In this document: positions 31,150 to 44,036 of the stretch, one piece after another
Numbering within the stretch: position 1 is the stretch's first letter
Layout of the letters: every line of letters begins with the position of its first letter
From: Hyposmocoma kahamanoa
Taxonomy: Eukaryota > Arthropoda > Insecta > Lepidoptera > Cosmopterigidae
Assembly (NCBI RefSeq): GCF_003589595.1
Contig: NW_020653200.1
Coordinates: 1,851,951-1,915,950, forward strand
Direction of reading: 5' to 3'
DNA length: 64,000 bases
The notes under the pieces: generated by a model
The model's database searches: none
What the model was told of the DNA's origin: nothing
What the model saw: only the letters and a program-made list of their open reading frames with translations
Program-made: the position numbers and the translations under genes

Positions 31150-33265
31150 ATTGATCCAGACCGATACTCAGTGATTTTGGATGCCCCATTGGGTTCCGAC
31201 CATTGTCTGGTGAAAGCTATATCCATATACTCCGCTACCGATCAGGGCCCTATTGGTATGAGACGGGTGTGGTGATACAGGTTAGCAGATTGTTGTTTGT
31301 GAGTTTCCTCGCTTCATATCTCTGGCAGGCTTGCCCTATTTGCGGTTTGGTGTGGAGTATAATACCGCACTTTAATGTACCCATTGGGCCCCAAACTGCA
31401 TGGTTTACCGCCGACTGTAGTCGTGCAGAAGCACAGATGCGGACCATGTACCAAGCTTGAGCAGAAGCTTGACTGCGCAAAGCTCCCTAATACTCGGAAT
31501 CTAAAGAAAGCCTTTAATAAAGCCGCCAATACGCACAAAAGCATGTTACGCAGGGCAAAGATCGACCATTTGCGCCACATTACCCAAAACTTGCCTCTAT
31601 TTCAACAAGTATTTTTGGACCTAGATAAAAGGGTTGAAACAAACTTTAGTCGCCCTTCTTCACCACCTCTGCTGAGGCCGGATGGCTCGCTGTCTCATAC
31701 TGCGGAAGAGAAGGCTAATCTTTTCGCCTCACTCTTCGCAGAGAATTCGCGTCTGAATGCCACAAGGTGCCTACCACCTTCTTTACTTCACACTGGCTGC
31801 ACTATGGCGCAAGTTCCCATACCTCAAAAAAGAGGCACTAAGAACTCGTGGGAGTCCTGAGTACCTGTTATGGAAACAAAACTAGCGAACCAGAGTTGTC
31901 TCATTTAATTGCCTCTCACTTGAGACTAGTGTAGTTTCCAGGCGTTCGAAGCTAGCAAAGTGCAACCTGTGTCTAAAAAAAGGAACCAGAGCTGATCTTG
32001 TCAACCATAGACCTATCACAGTCATTTCCATACTCTGCAAGGCTAAACGTGTACCGTCTCCTATCGTACCTTGAAGACAACGACCTCCTCACCTCATCGC
32101 CAGTACGGATTCCGACGAAGGCGATCTGTGAGATCTTGTGTATGCTTCTCACTTATGGAACGAGGACATAGAATGGACGGTGAAGTACTTGCAGTGTTGG
32201 ACATTTCTAAAATCTTTTAAGCAAGCTTCCCTATTATGGGCTACCCACTGACCTTTGCAATTGGATCTCGGATTTCATGAAGAAATGATCGATTCAAGTG
32301 ATCTTAGAGGCTACTCTTCGGAACATCGGGTCGTAGATGCCGGAGTCCCTCGGAGTTCCTTACTGTTCGCAACTCACTTTCTACTGCATGTCAACCATAT
32401 GTCGATTCCCAATAACTTCAGGTATCATCACTTTTAAATAGGTACTTGCAACCAATGCAAGGGTTAGTCGTTGGGATTTGTATCCTAAGGCATCAGGTCA
32501 GGATCAGATCAGCATCAAGTCTCCAACTGAGGCGACGCCAACGCTATCAAAATGCAGGCTTGTCTATTTTCCACAAAACGAAGTCCCTTTGACTTTGTTT
32601 CGTGACGTATCTATACCGATAGTCGACTGTCTCCAGCTACTTGGAATGGACCTGTCTTCCGATTTGAACTTCGGCAGTCCAGAATCCATGGCTAAAAATG
32701 CAGCCAAAAAGCTTGACATCCTTTCCACGGTGAGGCGTTACTTCACACCGAGATAGTTGCTTCAGGTGTACCGCATGTCCGATCGTGCATGGAGTACTGC
32801 TGCCACCTATGGGATGGTCCTACTAAATACCAACTGGCGACCTTGACTCAACTGAAGTTGAAAAGTATGCCAAAAGTTATAAGGTGACTCGGAATTAGTA
32901 GAGGTGAAGCTGCAGAGCCTTGATCACAGCAGTAAAGTTGCCTGCTGATCGGTATTCTACAGGATATATCACGGAGTGTGCAAGGGAATTGCACGATGAT
33001 ATAATTTCACCTTCCCCTTTTCATCATCGGGGGATCAGACGTAGTCTGGGGTTCCACGCCTATGTTGTAAATATTCCAAGGATTCGCACAAAGCGTTTCC
33101 CTTCTACATTCATACAACGAACGGAAATTTCTGGAATGGATTTCCATGCCTGCAGACTTGAACGGTTGGGTCTTTTCAAGGCAAGAGTTAATAGGCACTA
33201 TTTAGGTGTGCATGCTCCATCGACTTCCTCGTCACTTTTCATTAAGAGATGAGTCAAAATGAGAG
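31150..33265 (+). pseudogene. Decayed LINE (linker, reverse transcriptase, C-terminus)
   Basis: Pieces in different frames follow LINE ORF2 order: a linker with the block AFNKAANTHKSMLRRAKIDH and NLFASLFAENSRLNATR, reverse transcriptase scraps around 32050-32400, a thumb stretch NAAKKLDILSTVRRYFTP, and a C-terminal end FKARVNRHYLGVHAPSTSSS with a stop near 33252. Many frameshifts and stops; an old insertion. Confidence 0.8.
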
Positions 33266-33339
33266 GTAAGTCAAAAGCGCACTTATTTATTAATATAAAA
33301 ATAAAATAAATAGCGGAATATTGGTCTTAAGGTAGACCC

Positions 33340-33982
33340 CTAGTTTACACAGATGAAACCTACAATCACACTTCTCACATGTCCAGTCAGGCATGGACAG
33401 ATAGAAAGACCAATAAGTACAGGCCAGTGATTAATTAAAGTGATGCAGGAGGAAAAAATGGTTTTGTTTTTTACGGCTAACCAAAAAAAGGAAGATTTAT
33501 CATGATCAGATGAACTTTGACAACTACGAAAAATGGGACAATTGATAAAGAATCTTAAGCCTAATATCGTTGTGGTCGTAGATAATGCTTGGTTTCACAA
33601 TAAGCTATTAAACCATGCTCCAACCTCTAATTGTCGTAAACAAGAAATTATGGAGTGGCTGACAGATGACAACATTCGTAGGTCGATGTACAAAATAATC
33701 TGGTGTACCACCCACCATATAGGTGCAATTTTAAATGCACATGGACATACAGTTTTACGATTGCCGCCCTGTCATTCAACATTTAATCCGATTGAAAATA
33801 TTTGGTCAATAGTTCAAGGATATGTCGCGAAACGAAGCATTTCTTTAAATATGCAATGCATTATGGGGATAGCAACTGAAAAAATTAATACAATTAGTGC
33901 TGAGGTATGGAAAATTGTTTGTCATGATATCGCAAGTGAAGAAAATATAGAAGTCAAAAAGAGCAGCAATCAGCATACCTAA
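33340..33982 (+). pseudogene. DDE transposase remnant (Tc1/IS630-like superfamily)
   Basis: The first acidic motif VYTDETYNHTSH at about 33343 is followed, after stops, by an open frame 33533-33982 with VVVVDNAWFHN and LPPCHSTFNPIENIWSIVQG, giving the D, D and E positions in order. Stops between the first and second motif make it non-functional. The pseudogene at 49740-48848 is a relative. Confidence 0.8.
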
Positions 33983-33989
33983 ACGATAA

Positions 33990-34764
33990 CTAAACTTATC
34001 AATACTTGTGAAACTTCAAAAGAAAAAGACTTGTGCGATAGTGATTAGAACCAAACGTAAAATAATCATTGTTTCATTGTTTAAGAATAAATCGAATAAT
34101 TTACTTGTTTTGGTTTTTATGCGAATGGTACATCACTAAATGTGCAATTCCGAATTCTCGCTAATATATACAAGAACGTTGTTGGATATCAGCCATAGCA
34201 CAACAATTGCCGTATGGAATAGAATGAGCAAGATCATGGCATAAGCATCATTTATTGGACTAGGTAAATTTTTATTGTTTATGCTTCAGACGCCCGTAAC
34301 AATAGTTTTACCATTTAACGATATTTAATTTTCGAGGAGTTTCATATAAGAAACGAAACTATTTTTCAGGATTTAAATGGCGTATATGACGCAAGGTCAA
34401 AACGCGTGAAATTACACCAAAAAGCGAGTAGCAGAAGCATGATTTTCATACTGCTCTAAACATCGTCTGATTTCTACACCGTTTGTTTTCCGTCGTTACA
34501 CTGTTATTAAAAAATGTATATTACAGTATATATTTATTAATTATAAATAATATTAATTATTATTACATATTGCAAAGAGTAATGTATACTTATCAGTGCA
34601 CGATTAAAGTCAGATTACGTGTTAAATGAGTGTAAAAATGTAGCCAAATAAAAAAACCCATAGGTACTTTATCCTTTACACATTATGTACTAAATTTATT
34701 AGACAAACTGTGCAAAAATCAAATCAGTCAGTTACTTAAAGCACGCCCCACATAAGTGACTTAC
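33990..34764. other. No gene seen (intron)
   Basis: AT-rich sequence directly after the donor of the large minus-strand exon. Nothing with both splice sites was found. Confidence 0.4.
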
Positions 34765-37700
34765 CTCAACGTAGCCTTAGTTGTGTTACAATATAGATCT
34801 TGAAAATAAGGATCTGTATCCATATCACTATTGCTAACGTTTGGAAGGCTTTGGGAGCGTCTGCTATTATTTGCTGACATGGTACTTCCCAAGAACGATA
34901 CCACACTTACGCTCCCAAGTTCACTATAAGCGTTAGATAACAAGCTTAGCGTAGACTCTGTTCTCATGATAAGTATGGAGTCGTGACTCATACACTTTAG
35001 ATTTGTGCTTATCGTAGATTCATTCTTGTTGAAGTTGTGGGCACTGGCCGTATCTTTTGCTGATGAAATATAACTTCTTTCAGGTTCGTAAAATAATCTG
35101 TCCGCTTCAGCTCTGTGGAAGCTTATTTCAGAGTGGCCACCACCAACAAAGTAACCACCTTGAACATTGTACACACAATCTTTTCTTAAACGTCTTTGTA
35201 ATTGACTTGGGTGACGTATATTACTTTCTGTTTCCCAGGTGTGATTCATTTTGGCCTTGTACATTTCGTACAAATTTTTACACAAAGCTTCTTTTAATAC
35301 GTTCAAGTAACTGTTACGTACGACATTTTGATATAAGGAAATAAAACTGTGTTCAAGGCTTACATAACGTGAATCCTGTAAAGTCTTGCGTCTTGGTAAA
35401 TTCGGAGTAAACGAAGGAAAGCCTGCAACTCTTCCAACTGTAACTTTAATTCCCTCGTTATCTAATATAATTCCGCTCTGCACACACGGAATGCATTCAT
35501 CTGGACAGTCACACAAAGACGAAAAATCTGGAGATGTGACTCGAATCTTTACGTAGCTATGTTTAAAACGTATTTTCTTTTTATCACAGCCGCAAGACCT
35601 ATCACACGTCGTTGTTATAGCAATGTTTTCAATTTCTCCGCGAATACCAGCCCCTGCCGCTGTAGTAGTTACAGATTTAGATTTTTTATACCGTGAACCT
35701 TTTGGTGTAGTGACTTTTTCAGTTCGCTTTTTGCCAGCTGGTTTTTCTAATGTACCTTTTTCTGCTGAAGTTTTAAGTTTTGGTGAGACGGATTCTTCTT
35801 TTTTCGTAGTTTTTTTCTTTACCTCAGCTTTGCGTAATTTATCAGGGTCAGCTTTAAAACCTGATGCACGTTCTTTTGTTTTGGATTTTGTTAATTTTTC
35901 TGTAGGAACTGTCGCTGGTGTTGTTACAGCCGCAATCAAAGCTTTCTCCGATGGTGTGCGGCCTTCTGGTAGCGGTATGCCAGCTGCGGCCATTTGTTGA
36001 AGCATTTTTTCTTTGTCTTTGTCGGACTTCCCCTCAAGAGGTTCGATAATACCTTCTGCATGTGCTTTTGTCAATCTTAGTTTTTCAGATACACAGGTAG
36101 GTTCCGGAGGGTAACCCATTTCTTTTCTAACTTTATTGATTATTCTCTTCTCTGACGCAGTTTTGCCTTCTGGTAAAGGCAAACCCTTTTTTGCTCGACC
36201 TCTTAGAATCCTTTCCTTTTCGCTGTCTATTTTACCCTCTAACGGAGTCAATAATCCTTCTGCTTTTGCTTGTCTTATTTTTTCTGATGCAATCTTTGAT
36301 AAACGGGGACTCGTAGCTTTAATAGCCGCAATCAATGACTTTTCTGACGCTGTACGACCTTCTGGGAGTAAAACGCCAGCTGCGGCCATTTTTCTCAAAG
36401 TTTTTTCTTTTTCAGGCCTTGTCATACCCTGAAGTGGCTTAATAATGGATGCCTCATGCGCTTTGGCTAGGGCAAGTTTTTGTGTAGTGGTTTTTGGCTC
36501 TGGGGGATAACCCATTTCCATTATAACTTTATCAATTATTTTCTTTTCCGAGGCTGTATTAGGTTGTGGTAATGGCAAGCCTCTTGTAACTAACCCTCTA
36601 ATATGTTCTTCTTTTTCTTCAGGCGACTTTTCATGTAAAGGTTTAACTGTAGGAGACATTTTCGCAGGCACATTAAAAATATTGCAAATACATTCGTCGC
36701 TCTTCTTACCTTCTTTGAGACTTTTTGCTGTATTTATATCAAACTTTTCAAACTTCTTTGGAGACATAGGTGGACTTATTGATTTGGCACGTCTAATACC
36801 CTCTGTTTCAGGTGTCTCCTTGACGTGCGTAATCAAAGCTTTTTCTGATGCCGTACGACCTTCTGGTAATGGAACTCCCGCTGCAGCCATTTTTTTCAGT
36901 GCCACCTCTTTTTGCGAAGCAGTCTTACCTTCAAGAGGTGTAATTATTCCCTCAGCGTGTGCTTTTGTTACTCTCAACTTTTGAGACAATGTTTTAGGTT
37001 CTACAGGATATCCCATTTCTTTCCTAACTTTATCTATTATTTTTTTTTCAGAAGGNNNNNNNNNNTTATCTATTATTTTTTTTTCAGAAGGTGTTTTGCC
37101 CTCTGGAAGTGGCAGACCATGTTTAACTAGATCCCGCAGTATTTTTTGTTTTTGAGCTCGTGTTTTTCCTTCAAGAGGGGTCAGAAGACCTTCAGCTTTG
37201 TCTTTCTTAAGTTTTTCTTCGATTTCTTTTAATTTCTTTTCCTTCTCTAGCTCTTTCAATTTTTCTGAAGATGTTTGCTTACATACAGAAGAACGGGTCT
37301 CTTTGATGCGAGTAATCAAAGCTTTTTCTGATGCCGTACGACCTTCTGGTAATGGAACTCTCGCTGCAGCCATTTTTTTCAGTGCCACCTCTTTTTGCAA
37401 AGCAGTCTTGCCTTCAAGAGGTGTAATTACTCCCTCAGCGTGTGCTTTTGTTACTCTTAACTTTTGAGATAATGTTTTAGGTTCTGCAGGGTATCCCATT
37501 TCTTTCCTAACTTTATCTATTATTTTTTTTTCAGAAGGTGTTTTGCCCTCTGGAAGTGGTAGACCATGTTTAGCTAGATCCTGCAGTACTTTTTGTTTTT
37601 GAGCTCGTGTTTTTCCTTCAAGAGGGGTCTGAAGACCTCCAGCTTTAGCTTTCTTACATTTTTCTTCGATTTCTTTTAATTTCTTTTCTTTCTCTAGCTC

Positions 37701-39690
37701 TTTCAATTTTTCTGAACATGTTTGCTCTGATACAGAAGAACGGGTCTCTTTGGCGTGAGTAATCAAAGCTTTCTCTGATGGCGTACGTCCTTCGAGCGGA
37801 GTCATAAGACCTCCGTCTTTAGATTTACGTATTCTTTGTGATGGAATATTTGTTATAGACGGTTTCAATGTTGTTGGAACTTTACTTGAAGTCTTTGTTT
37901 TAATTTGTCCTATGAGAGCTTTTTCCGATGGTGTCCGTCCTTCAGGCAGAGGCACGCCAATGTCAGCAAGCCCCCGTAAAATCTTTTCCTTCTGCGCCAT
38001 CGATTTTGCATCTAATGGTGTTATTAAGCCTTTAGCCGTAGCCTTTTTGTATTTTAGATTTTCTGAAGACGTCCTTGGTTGAGGAGGAAGTCCTAAATCG
38101 CGCCTAACTTTGTCGATGATCTTTTTTTCGGAAGATGTTTTTGCCACTGGCAAGGGGACATCATTGATGGCAAGTCCGCGCAAAATTTTTTCTTTCCTCT
38201 CTGTACTTTTTCCATTTAAAGGTGTGAGCAATCCTGCAGATTTCAATCGTTTCAGTTTCTTAGTAGATATTTTTGATGTTGGTCTAACTTGTTTTGTCTT
38301 GCTAACGTGTTCAGATTTTGTGACGTTCTTAAGTTTCATAGAAACCTCATCTTTCTTAATTTTTTCTATCAGTGCTTTCTTTTCAGCAGTTTTAGGTTCT
38401 GGTAATGGCAAGCCTTGTTGATGCAGTTTTCTGATCATTTTTTCATATTCACATGGCGATTTATCTTCCGACGGTGTTAAGAGTCCTTCTGCTTTTGCTT
38501 TTTTTACTTTTTCTGAACAAACTTTTGGCACCGTACGTGTAGCCTCTTTAACGCAAGTAATCAAAGCTTTTTCTGACAACGTACGTCCTTCTGGAAGCAA
38601 AGCTCCTACTGCGGCCATCTTTCTGAGCGCTACTTCTTTTTGCGAAAGAGTTTTGCTCTCAAGAGGTATAATTATATTCTCAGCATGTGCTATCGAATCT
38701 CTTAAGTTTTGTGATGCTGTTTTAGGTGCTGAAGAGCATCGCTTTTCTTTCTTAAATTGTTCTTCAGAAACTGTTTCGTCCTCTGAAAGTTCTTTTTTTT
38801 CTTTTCGAGTTTGGGATTTTTTTGCTTTTTCTTTTTTTTTCTGTTTTCCTCTTTCCTCCTTTTTTATTTCGTTTGTTACCTCGTCTTTTCCTTTTTCAGT
38901 TATTTTAGCTTCCTTTTCTGCCTTTTTGTCCTGTTTCGTTAACTTTTCTTCAAATTTTTTATCCATTTTGGTTCCTCTTGATAAATGAGAGTCACCTCGT
39001 ACGTTTTCTACTTCGCTTGCAGATTTAACCAACCCTTTTTCTTTAAGTACTTTTTCCGTAGCACCTTTTTTATTAACTTTCTTCGCACCTAATTCGGTAC
39101 CGGATATTTTAGACTCAACAGAGGACCTTAATTTTGCAATCTCACATAACACACAATTACACTTATCACAGGTTTTCTTCTTATAACAATCGTAAAGACC
39201 TTTCATTACTTCAAACATAGCATCTGAATTACAAAGACTGCAACAACCATCTTTTGTGCCCACATTTAGCTGGCATCTATATACTTTGGTTTGCATAAAA
39301 GGGTGTATAAAAGGACCCAAGCAATCTTGCAAAGAGATTTCACAACAATTGTTGACTCCGAAATTAGTTTTGAACGGTCTTTTATTATAATCCGTGTTAT
39401 CCGAACAAATTTTTTTAAAGGTAATCGTAGAGTTAGGTTTGGTTTTATGTAACACCATTATGCAACTTTTAACGCCATTGCAGTATTCACTGTCTCCAGA
39501 ATGTTGATATAAGATACTTAGTAAGTAAATCAGGTCTTTCTTGGAATATTTTACTAATTTGTAGTACTTCCTTCGTTTTATATATTTTCTTTTTTTGCAC
39601 ACGTAAAAATGTTTCGATTTTACCATGGTTGACAATGTGTTGTTCCTCTTCCCCTGCGAACTCAATAGCGTCAAGACGTATTTTAGTGTG
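34765..39690 (-). CDS. Large exon: Cys-rich, PLEGKT/LPLPEGKT-repeat protein
   Basis: About 1640 codons. The acceptor TTTATTTCAAGAG precedes 39690 (phase 2, or phase 0 two bases earlier). A Kozak-like ACCATGG at 39626 is a possible start. From there: a basic head (MVKSKHFYVCKKRKYIKRR), a Cys-rich block at roughly residues 110-185 with CCSLC and CDKCNCVLC, a Lys/Glu-rich low-complexity linker, then about 30 copies of 8-residue motifs such as LTPLEGKT, LPLPEGKT, YPPEPKT and VPLPEGRT spaced 25-35 residues apart (about residues 335-1240). The tail has CDRSCGCDKKK and CDCPDECIPC and a Ser-rich end. The donor TTGAG|GTAAGT follows 34765, so the TAA just after is probably intronic. Two tandem 447-bp units lie at 36831-37760. 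Role unknown. Confidence 0.85.
36831..37760 (-). repeat. Recent tandem duplication inside the large exon
   Basis: The word AATCAAAGCT (plus strand) starts at 36831, 37314 and 37761. The second spacing is 447 bp (149 codons). The first is 483 bp, but becomes 447 when the 10 N plus one copy of the duplicated 26-bp gap flank are removed. The two units are nearly identical. Confidence 0.85.
37056..37065. other. Assembly gap (10 N), probably artefactual
   Basis: The 26 bases before the gap, TTATCTATTA(T)nCAGAAGG, are repeated exactly after it. This is what an unmerged contig overlap looks like. Removing 36 bp keeps the frame. Confidence 0.85.
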
Positions 39691-39699
39691 CTCTTGAAA

Positions 39700-40480
39700 T
39701 AAAAAATCTAAAGTTATGTAAAAAGCAATTTCTCAGCATAAATTTTATATAGTCTAGTCACCCAATTAATAAGTTACATAGTGCATAAGCCGGCTTTAAA
39801 TTCGGTCAAATGAATCAAGATTAAAAAATAAATTTTACTTCACAACTGCTAAAAATTTGAAAAGAAAGATACTCGAGCGAATGAATTATCGACTTTGTAA
39901 ATAGAACATCGACGCTTTGAGGTCAATGACGTATGTTTCAAAATTACTATACTGCATGAAGTTAACACCTGCGTTCTTTCACTCGGTACTGAGCACATTA
40001 TTATAGCTGAATTGTTTATAGTAAATTAGTCCATTAACATTTCAACATCCAGTACACCCGTAACACAGCAACAAGTTAAAGGGGTCTAAATAAGCCGCAC
40101 GGTCAGAAATTTTATTTAAGATCGTCGATTGCTCTCCAATTTGAAAAGTCTCTGTCTTTATAACATGTAGACAAGTTAGTGGACGGATTAAATTTTTGTT
40201 TTGGATCGTCTCGACAACCAGTTACATTACAAGACCTCTATGTTCGTTGCTGTGATTGACTGGCACTGAGTGAAACAACATAGATAAATTATTGCTCCTC
40301 TATTTTTCGTGCGACCTGGTGCTCTGGTAATTTAGATAAACAGTAATTATGCCAAAAGTATAGCGCTCCCCTCCATCACTTGCATCGCCCACCGCTGACC
40401 AGGAATCTCCTTCAAAGAATTGCTCCTTCCTAATGAATTCCTATGAACATTAAATTACATTACAAAAACCAACGTGCCCT
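39700..40480. other. No gene seen (intron)
   Basis: AT-rich sequence upstream of the large exon. No further exon with matching phase was identified. Confidence 0.4.
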
Positions 40481-41336
40481 GTTAACACCAATATGATGAT
40501 GGCCAGGTGCTGGCTCAACTCAAAAAAAGAAGAGAAGATGACTGTAATGTCAACTGGCAAAATTTATTTCGTCTGATTACGGACTTAATGAAGTTACGGA
40601 CTTAAGTTAAGGAATTAATGAAGTTAGAGAACGTTAATGATTACGGACTTGTTGCCTATATAAAGCATGAAGCGCAATAAAATCACTCCAACCCTCATGG
40701 ACATACAGCAAAGTAATAAGCACATTGAGGATTATGTCGATTTCCTTACTTCATAAAACGAAGAACAAAAAAAGAAGATTGAGCACTTGGATGAGCAAGC
40801 CAAGAAGGATCGAAAGTACATACTGTTACTAGAACATATTTTGGAGGATATGCAACGGGATAGCCGCAAAAAGAGTCATTAAATAAAAAATCTAATAATC
40901 AAACAAAAGACCATCTGATTCATATGATATTGAACTTAGCGAAAAACACTGAATGTAATATCTCTGTGACAGACATAAGAGATATATATGTATAGCATAA
41001 AGAGCAGGAAAGAGCAAAGCAACACCCCGATAATTGTGGAAACAGCGTATACCCTTAAAAAATTACTCGCTACGAAAATGCAAGTTATTGAACTCGAAAC
41101 GAAAAGCTATGTGCCAAACACTGTATAACATGAAAACAGGACTCGCCCATGTCTCTGAGCATCTTATACCAAAAGGGTCTAGGCTATTCTTCCTTGCCAA
41201 ATCACCTCATAAGCAACAAGCTTGTAAGTTTTGCTGGACTAGCTATGGATGAGTCTATGTAAAGAAAGAAGAAAACTCTGCAATAATTCTTATCAGAAAT
41301 GAAGGACAACTTCACACTCTTTTATCTGGAAAGTGA
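40480..41336 (+). pseudogene. LINE ORF1 (gag-like) remnant
   Basis: Frame-shifted fragments read LMDIQQSNKHIEDYVDFLTS, a coiled-coil-like KKKIEHLDEQAKKDRKYILL, later LYQKGLGYSSLP in another frame of a KGSRLFFLAKSPHKQQACKF segment, and an end VKKEENSAIILIRNEGQLHT followed by LLSGK and TGA at 41334-41336. This is the usual layout of ORF1 proteins in lepidopteran LINEs. Several stops. Confidence 0.75.
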
Positions 41337-41596
41337 CTAAAGTGTAACAGTAAAGTGCTGGAAGTGTTATTAATATTTTTATATTACCTAGTAACTTGTA
41401 CACGCACACAATTTGATACAAAATAAATCACGTACTCATATGCAATCTTCTCCCACATCCTTCAAATTACTCACGCAGACCAAACCGCAAATATATAGAT
41501 ATAAAATATACATATATGATTCTCGGATTTATTACTACAGTATACATTACTTTCACAGCATGAAATTAATTAAACACATAAAACATCTATATAAAG

Positions 41597-41882
41597 CATT
41601 GACTTACAATTATATGGACGTCGGGTCCGCGCTAAAAAGTGTCCGAACTTATAGGGCGTTAAAATCGTATACAGAGCGTCATTCACGCTCTAGTCTTCGT
41701 TTGTTCGACTGACAGCGAAGCAAGCACAATAAGACAGTACTGCGATGACATTACAATTTAAATTCAACGTTTTAGCTCTTTCATATTTCTTGACATGTCA
41801 CTACGTTTAAATAGGTTGACTTGGGGCATTTTTTTCGTGGTTTTTGTATTAGACCCGTCGTCCATTTATTTGTAAGTCAATG
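41597..41882 (+). mobile_element. hAT-like MITE, long subfamily (copy d)
   Basis: 286 bp with ends CATTGACTTA / TAAGTCAATG and perfect 8-bp target duplications ATATAAAG at 41589-41596 and 41883-41890. Confidence 0.9.
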
Positions 41883-41890
41883 ATATAAAG

Positions 41891-43246
41891 TAAATAAAAT
41901 TGATTATAAAAATTTTTACGTTATCATCTTCCAATGGAATTTCAGTATCTGTTGCATGCGATATAGTATTTTAAAATATGTACAAAAACACAACAACTTG
42001 TCCCCAGAATATTAGAAGTAGTTATAGTAACATTGATGACTTTTAATCAATGATCTAAATATACAAAAAAGGGCAGATGTGTTACTAGCGTCTGCGTGGT
42101 GAAGATCCGAATCTCAGTCAAATGACCGACCTTACCATCAATCTCCGTCGAGAAAAGAGACGAACCTGACCATTTGTAGAATTGCGTCATTTTATTCAAA
42201 TTTCATGAAAAATACCGTCGCACTGTGTTTTACATACACCAATTTTGTGACATGCCCTTTTTCTTCCAGATTCCTATAGTTTGAACTAATACAAATGCGA
42301 GAGTAGAATTGTCATCGGTGTGACAAATATATAGTTTCAGAGAATAAAAATTTGAAAGTTTCGTCCGGTGAAACACAAAAAATATCATAATTTGATATAT
42401 TAAAAATATTGGTCGTATTGGTTAAAAATATCGACTTAGTCGTTCGACAAAACCATAAATTACACACATTTTAAACTAACTGGCAACGATAAAGATTCAT
42501 TCGTCACAAAGTTATTTCATTTAATTTTTTTCGGTCTCAATTTTTTTTGATTCTTCAATTTTTCTACCTTTGCTGTAAAAGTTCGAGATTTTTACACCAG
42601 CGATTGCTGTAGCTGTCTTCTACATACCCTAAAATTATCATGAACTAATTCCGAGGATCATTGTAATTATCGGCCAAAGCACATGTGTAAAGAAGAGGAA
42701 CAGAGACAAAGCTTCTAAAGAGCGTGCAAAATTTATACCTATTATCGTAGGGTTGGCAAATAATCCAATGGAAAGCACTCACATGGCAATATTAAATTTA
42801 CAATTTTGCTTACGTTTTAGTATGGCACTATCAATATCAATAGTGATTAATTCTGTAATTTGATTTCGTTTTATCATCAACATGTTTTAAAGGGAGATCT
42901 TCTCGATCAACTGCTTTTAACCACTCTTGTCGTCTGAATTATAAAAAAATAACCATGAACCATCTTATTTTAATTAATAAACAATGAATTACATACATAA
43001 TGAACCTATGTTTATTGATTAAAATTAAAGGTTCAGTTTTTCACATTGACGGATTTTGTTCCTTTGCCCTGGAGGCGATATTCGAACAAAAGTTTATAGC
43101 TTGATGTTGTGTTGACTGCACCTACGTATTTCAAATCATAAACTCCAATCATTTCACATTAATTGTAAAAAAATACTTAGTTCTAAAATAGTCGTTATTT
43201 TTGTTTTGAACGCAACCTTGTTAGAAAACCAATCCACCATGTACGA
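41891..43246. other. No gene seen
   Basis: AT-rich sequence with no supported exon. A GC-richer patch near 42070-42180 has stops in all frames. Confidence 0.4.
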
Positions 43247-43345
43247 TCAATACTAAAGCGTTTTTTGCAACACCTGGTTGATTTCGCTTTCGAGATGTAA
43301 TCAATACTAAAACATTTTTTGCAATACCTAGTTGATTTTTCTTTC
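43247..43345 (+). repeat. Two-copy tandem repeat, about 55 bp
   Basis: TCAATACTAAAGCGTTTTTT...CACCTGGTTGATTTC is followed by a second diverged copy with TCAATACTAAAACATTTTTT...TACCTAGTTGATTTT. Confidence 0.8.
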
Positions 43346-44036
43346 TATGTTGGGGTTACTACTACTAGGTTAATTATGTACGTAAAATAAGTGAATCAAT
43401 TCATGTGAACATTTTGTATTGCTCAGTAAAATAATAGAATGACTCAACAAGTCGTGACTAGGCAACGTATATATATCAATAAAACACTAATTATGTAGTT
43501 CACAACAAACACGACACGCTACGTGAATATCGCCAGTCGTGAGCTGTGGTACGCGACTAAGCTGCTGTGCCCAGTACTCACTCACACATGCGCATCAGGC
43601 TTGTAGTAGTATACCTGTGATAGCGCGATTGTATGAAGCTTTGTCTTTGTTCCTTTTCTGTACTCATTATGGCGAAAGCACAAATATATAAATAATTTTC
43701 GCCGTGAGGGTTGTCACTTATTAAAAATATATTTTTGTAATGACATTGTTGGTAGATAACTAAGTTCATTAAACAATATTGAAATTTTTGAACACACTGT
43801 TTTATTTATGTAATTTAAGTAGTACTAATTAAAAGCGTATAAGTAGATGGTATTAATCTCTCTCAACGACGTGTCGTTAGCCTCATTCAAACTTTTTTTT
43901 TGGCTTTTATTCACTCTGTGCGGCTACACAGTGTTTTTTAACGGAGACAATATGGGGAAATACAAAACCATAAAGATACAAGGAAACTGTCTTTAATCTA
44001 CCACATATTCACATTTTTTTCTTTGAACCTACATAT

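Noticed and set aside
35057..38988. Many plus-strand frames of 90-125 codons opposite the large exon
   Set aside because: They are antisense shadows of the repeated minus-strand frame; codon composition is explained by the opposite strand.
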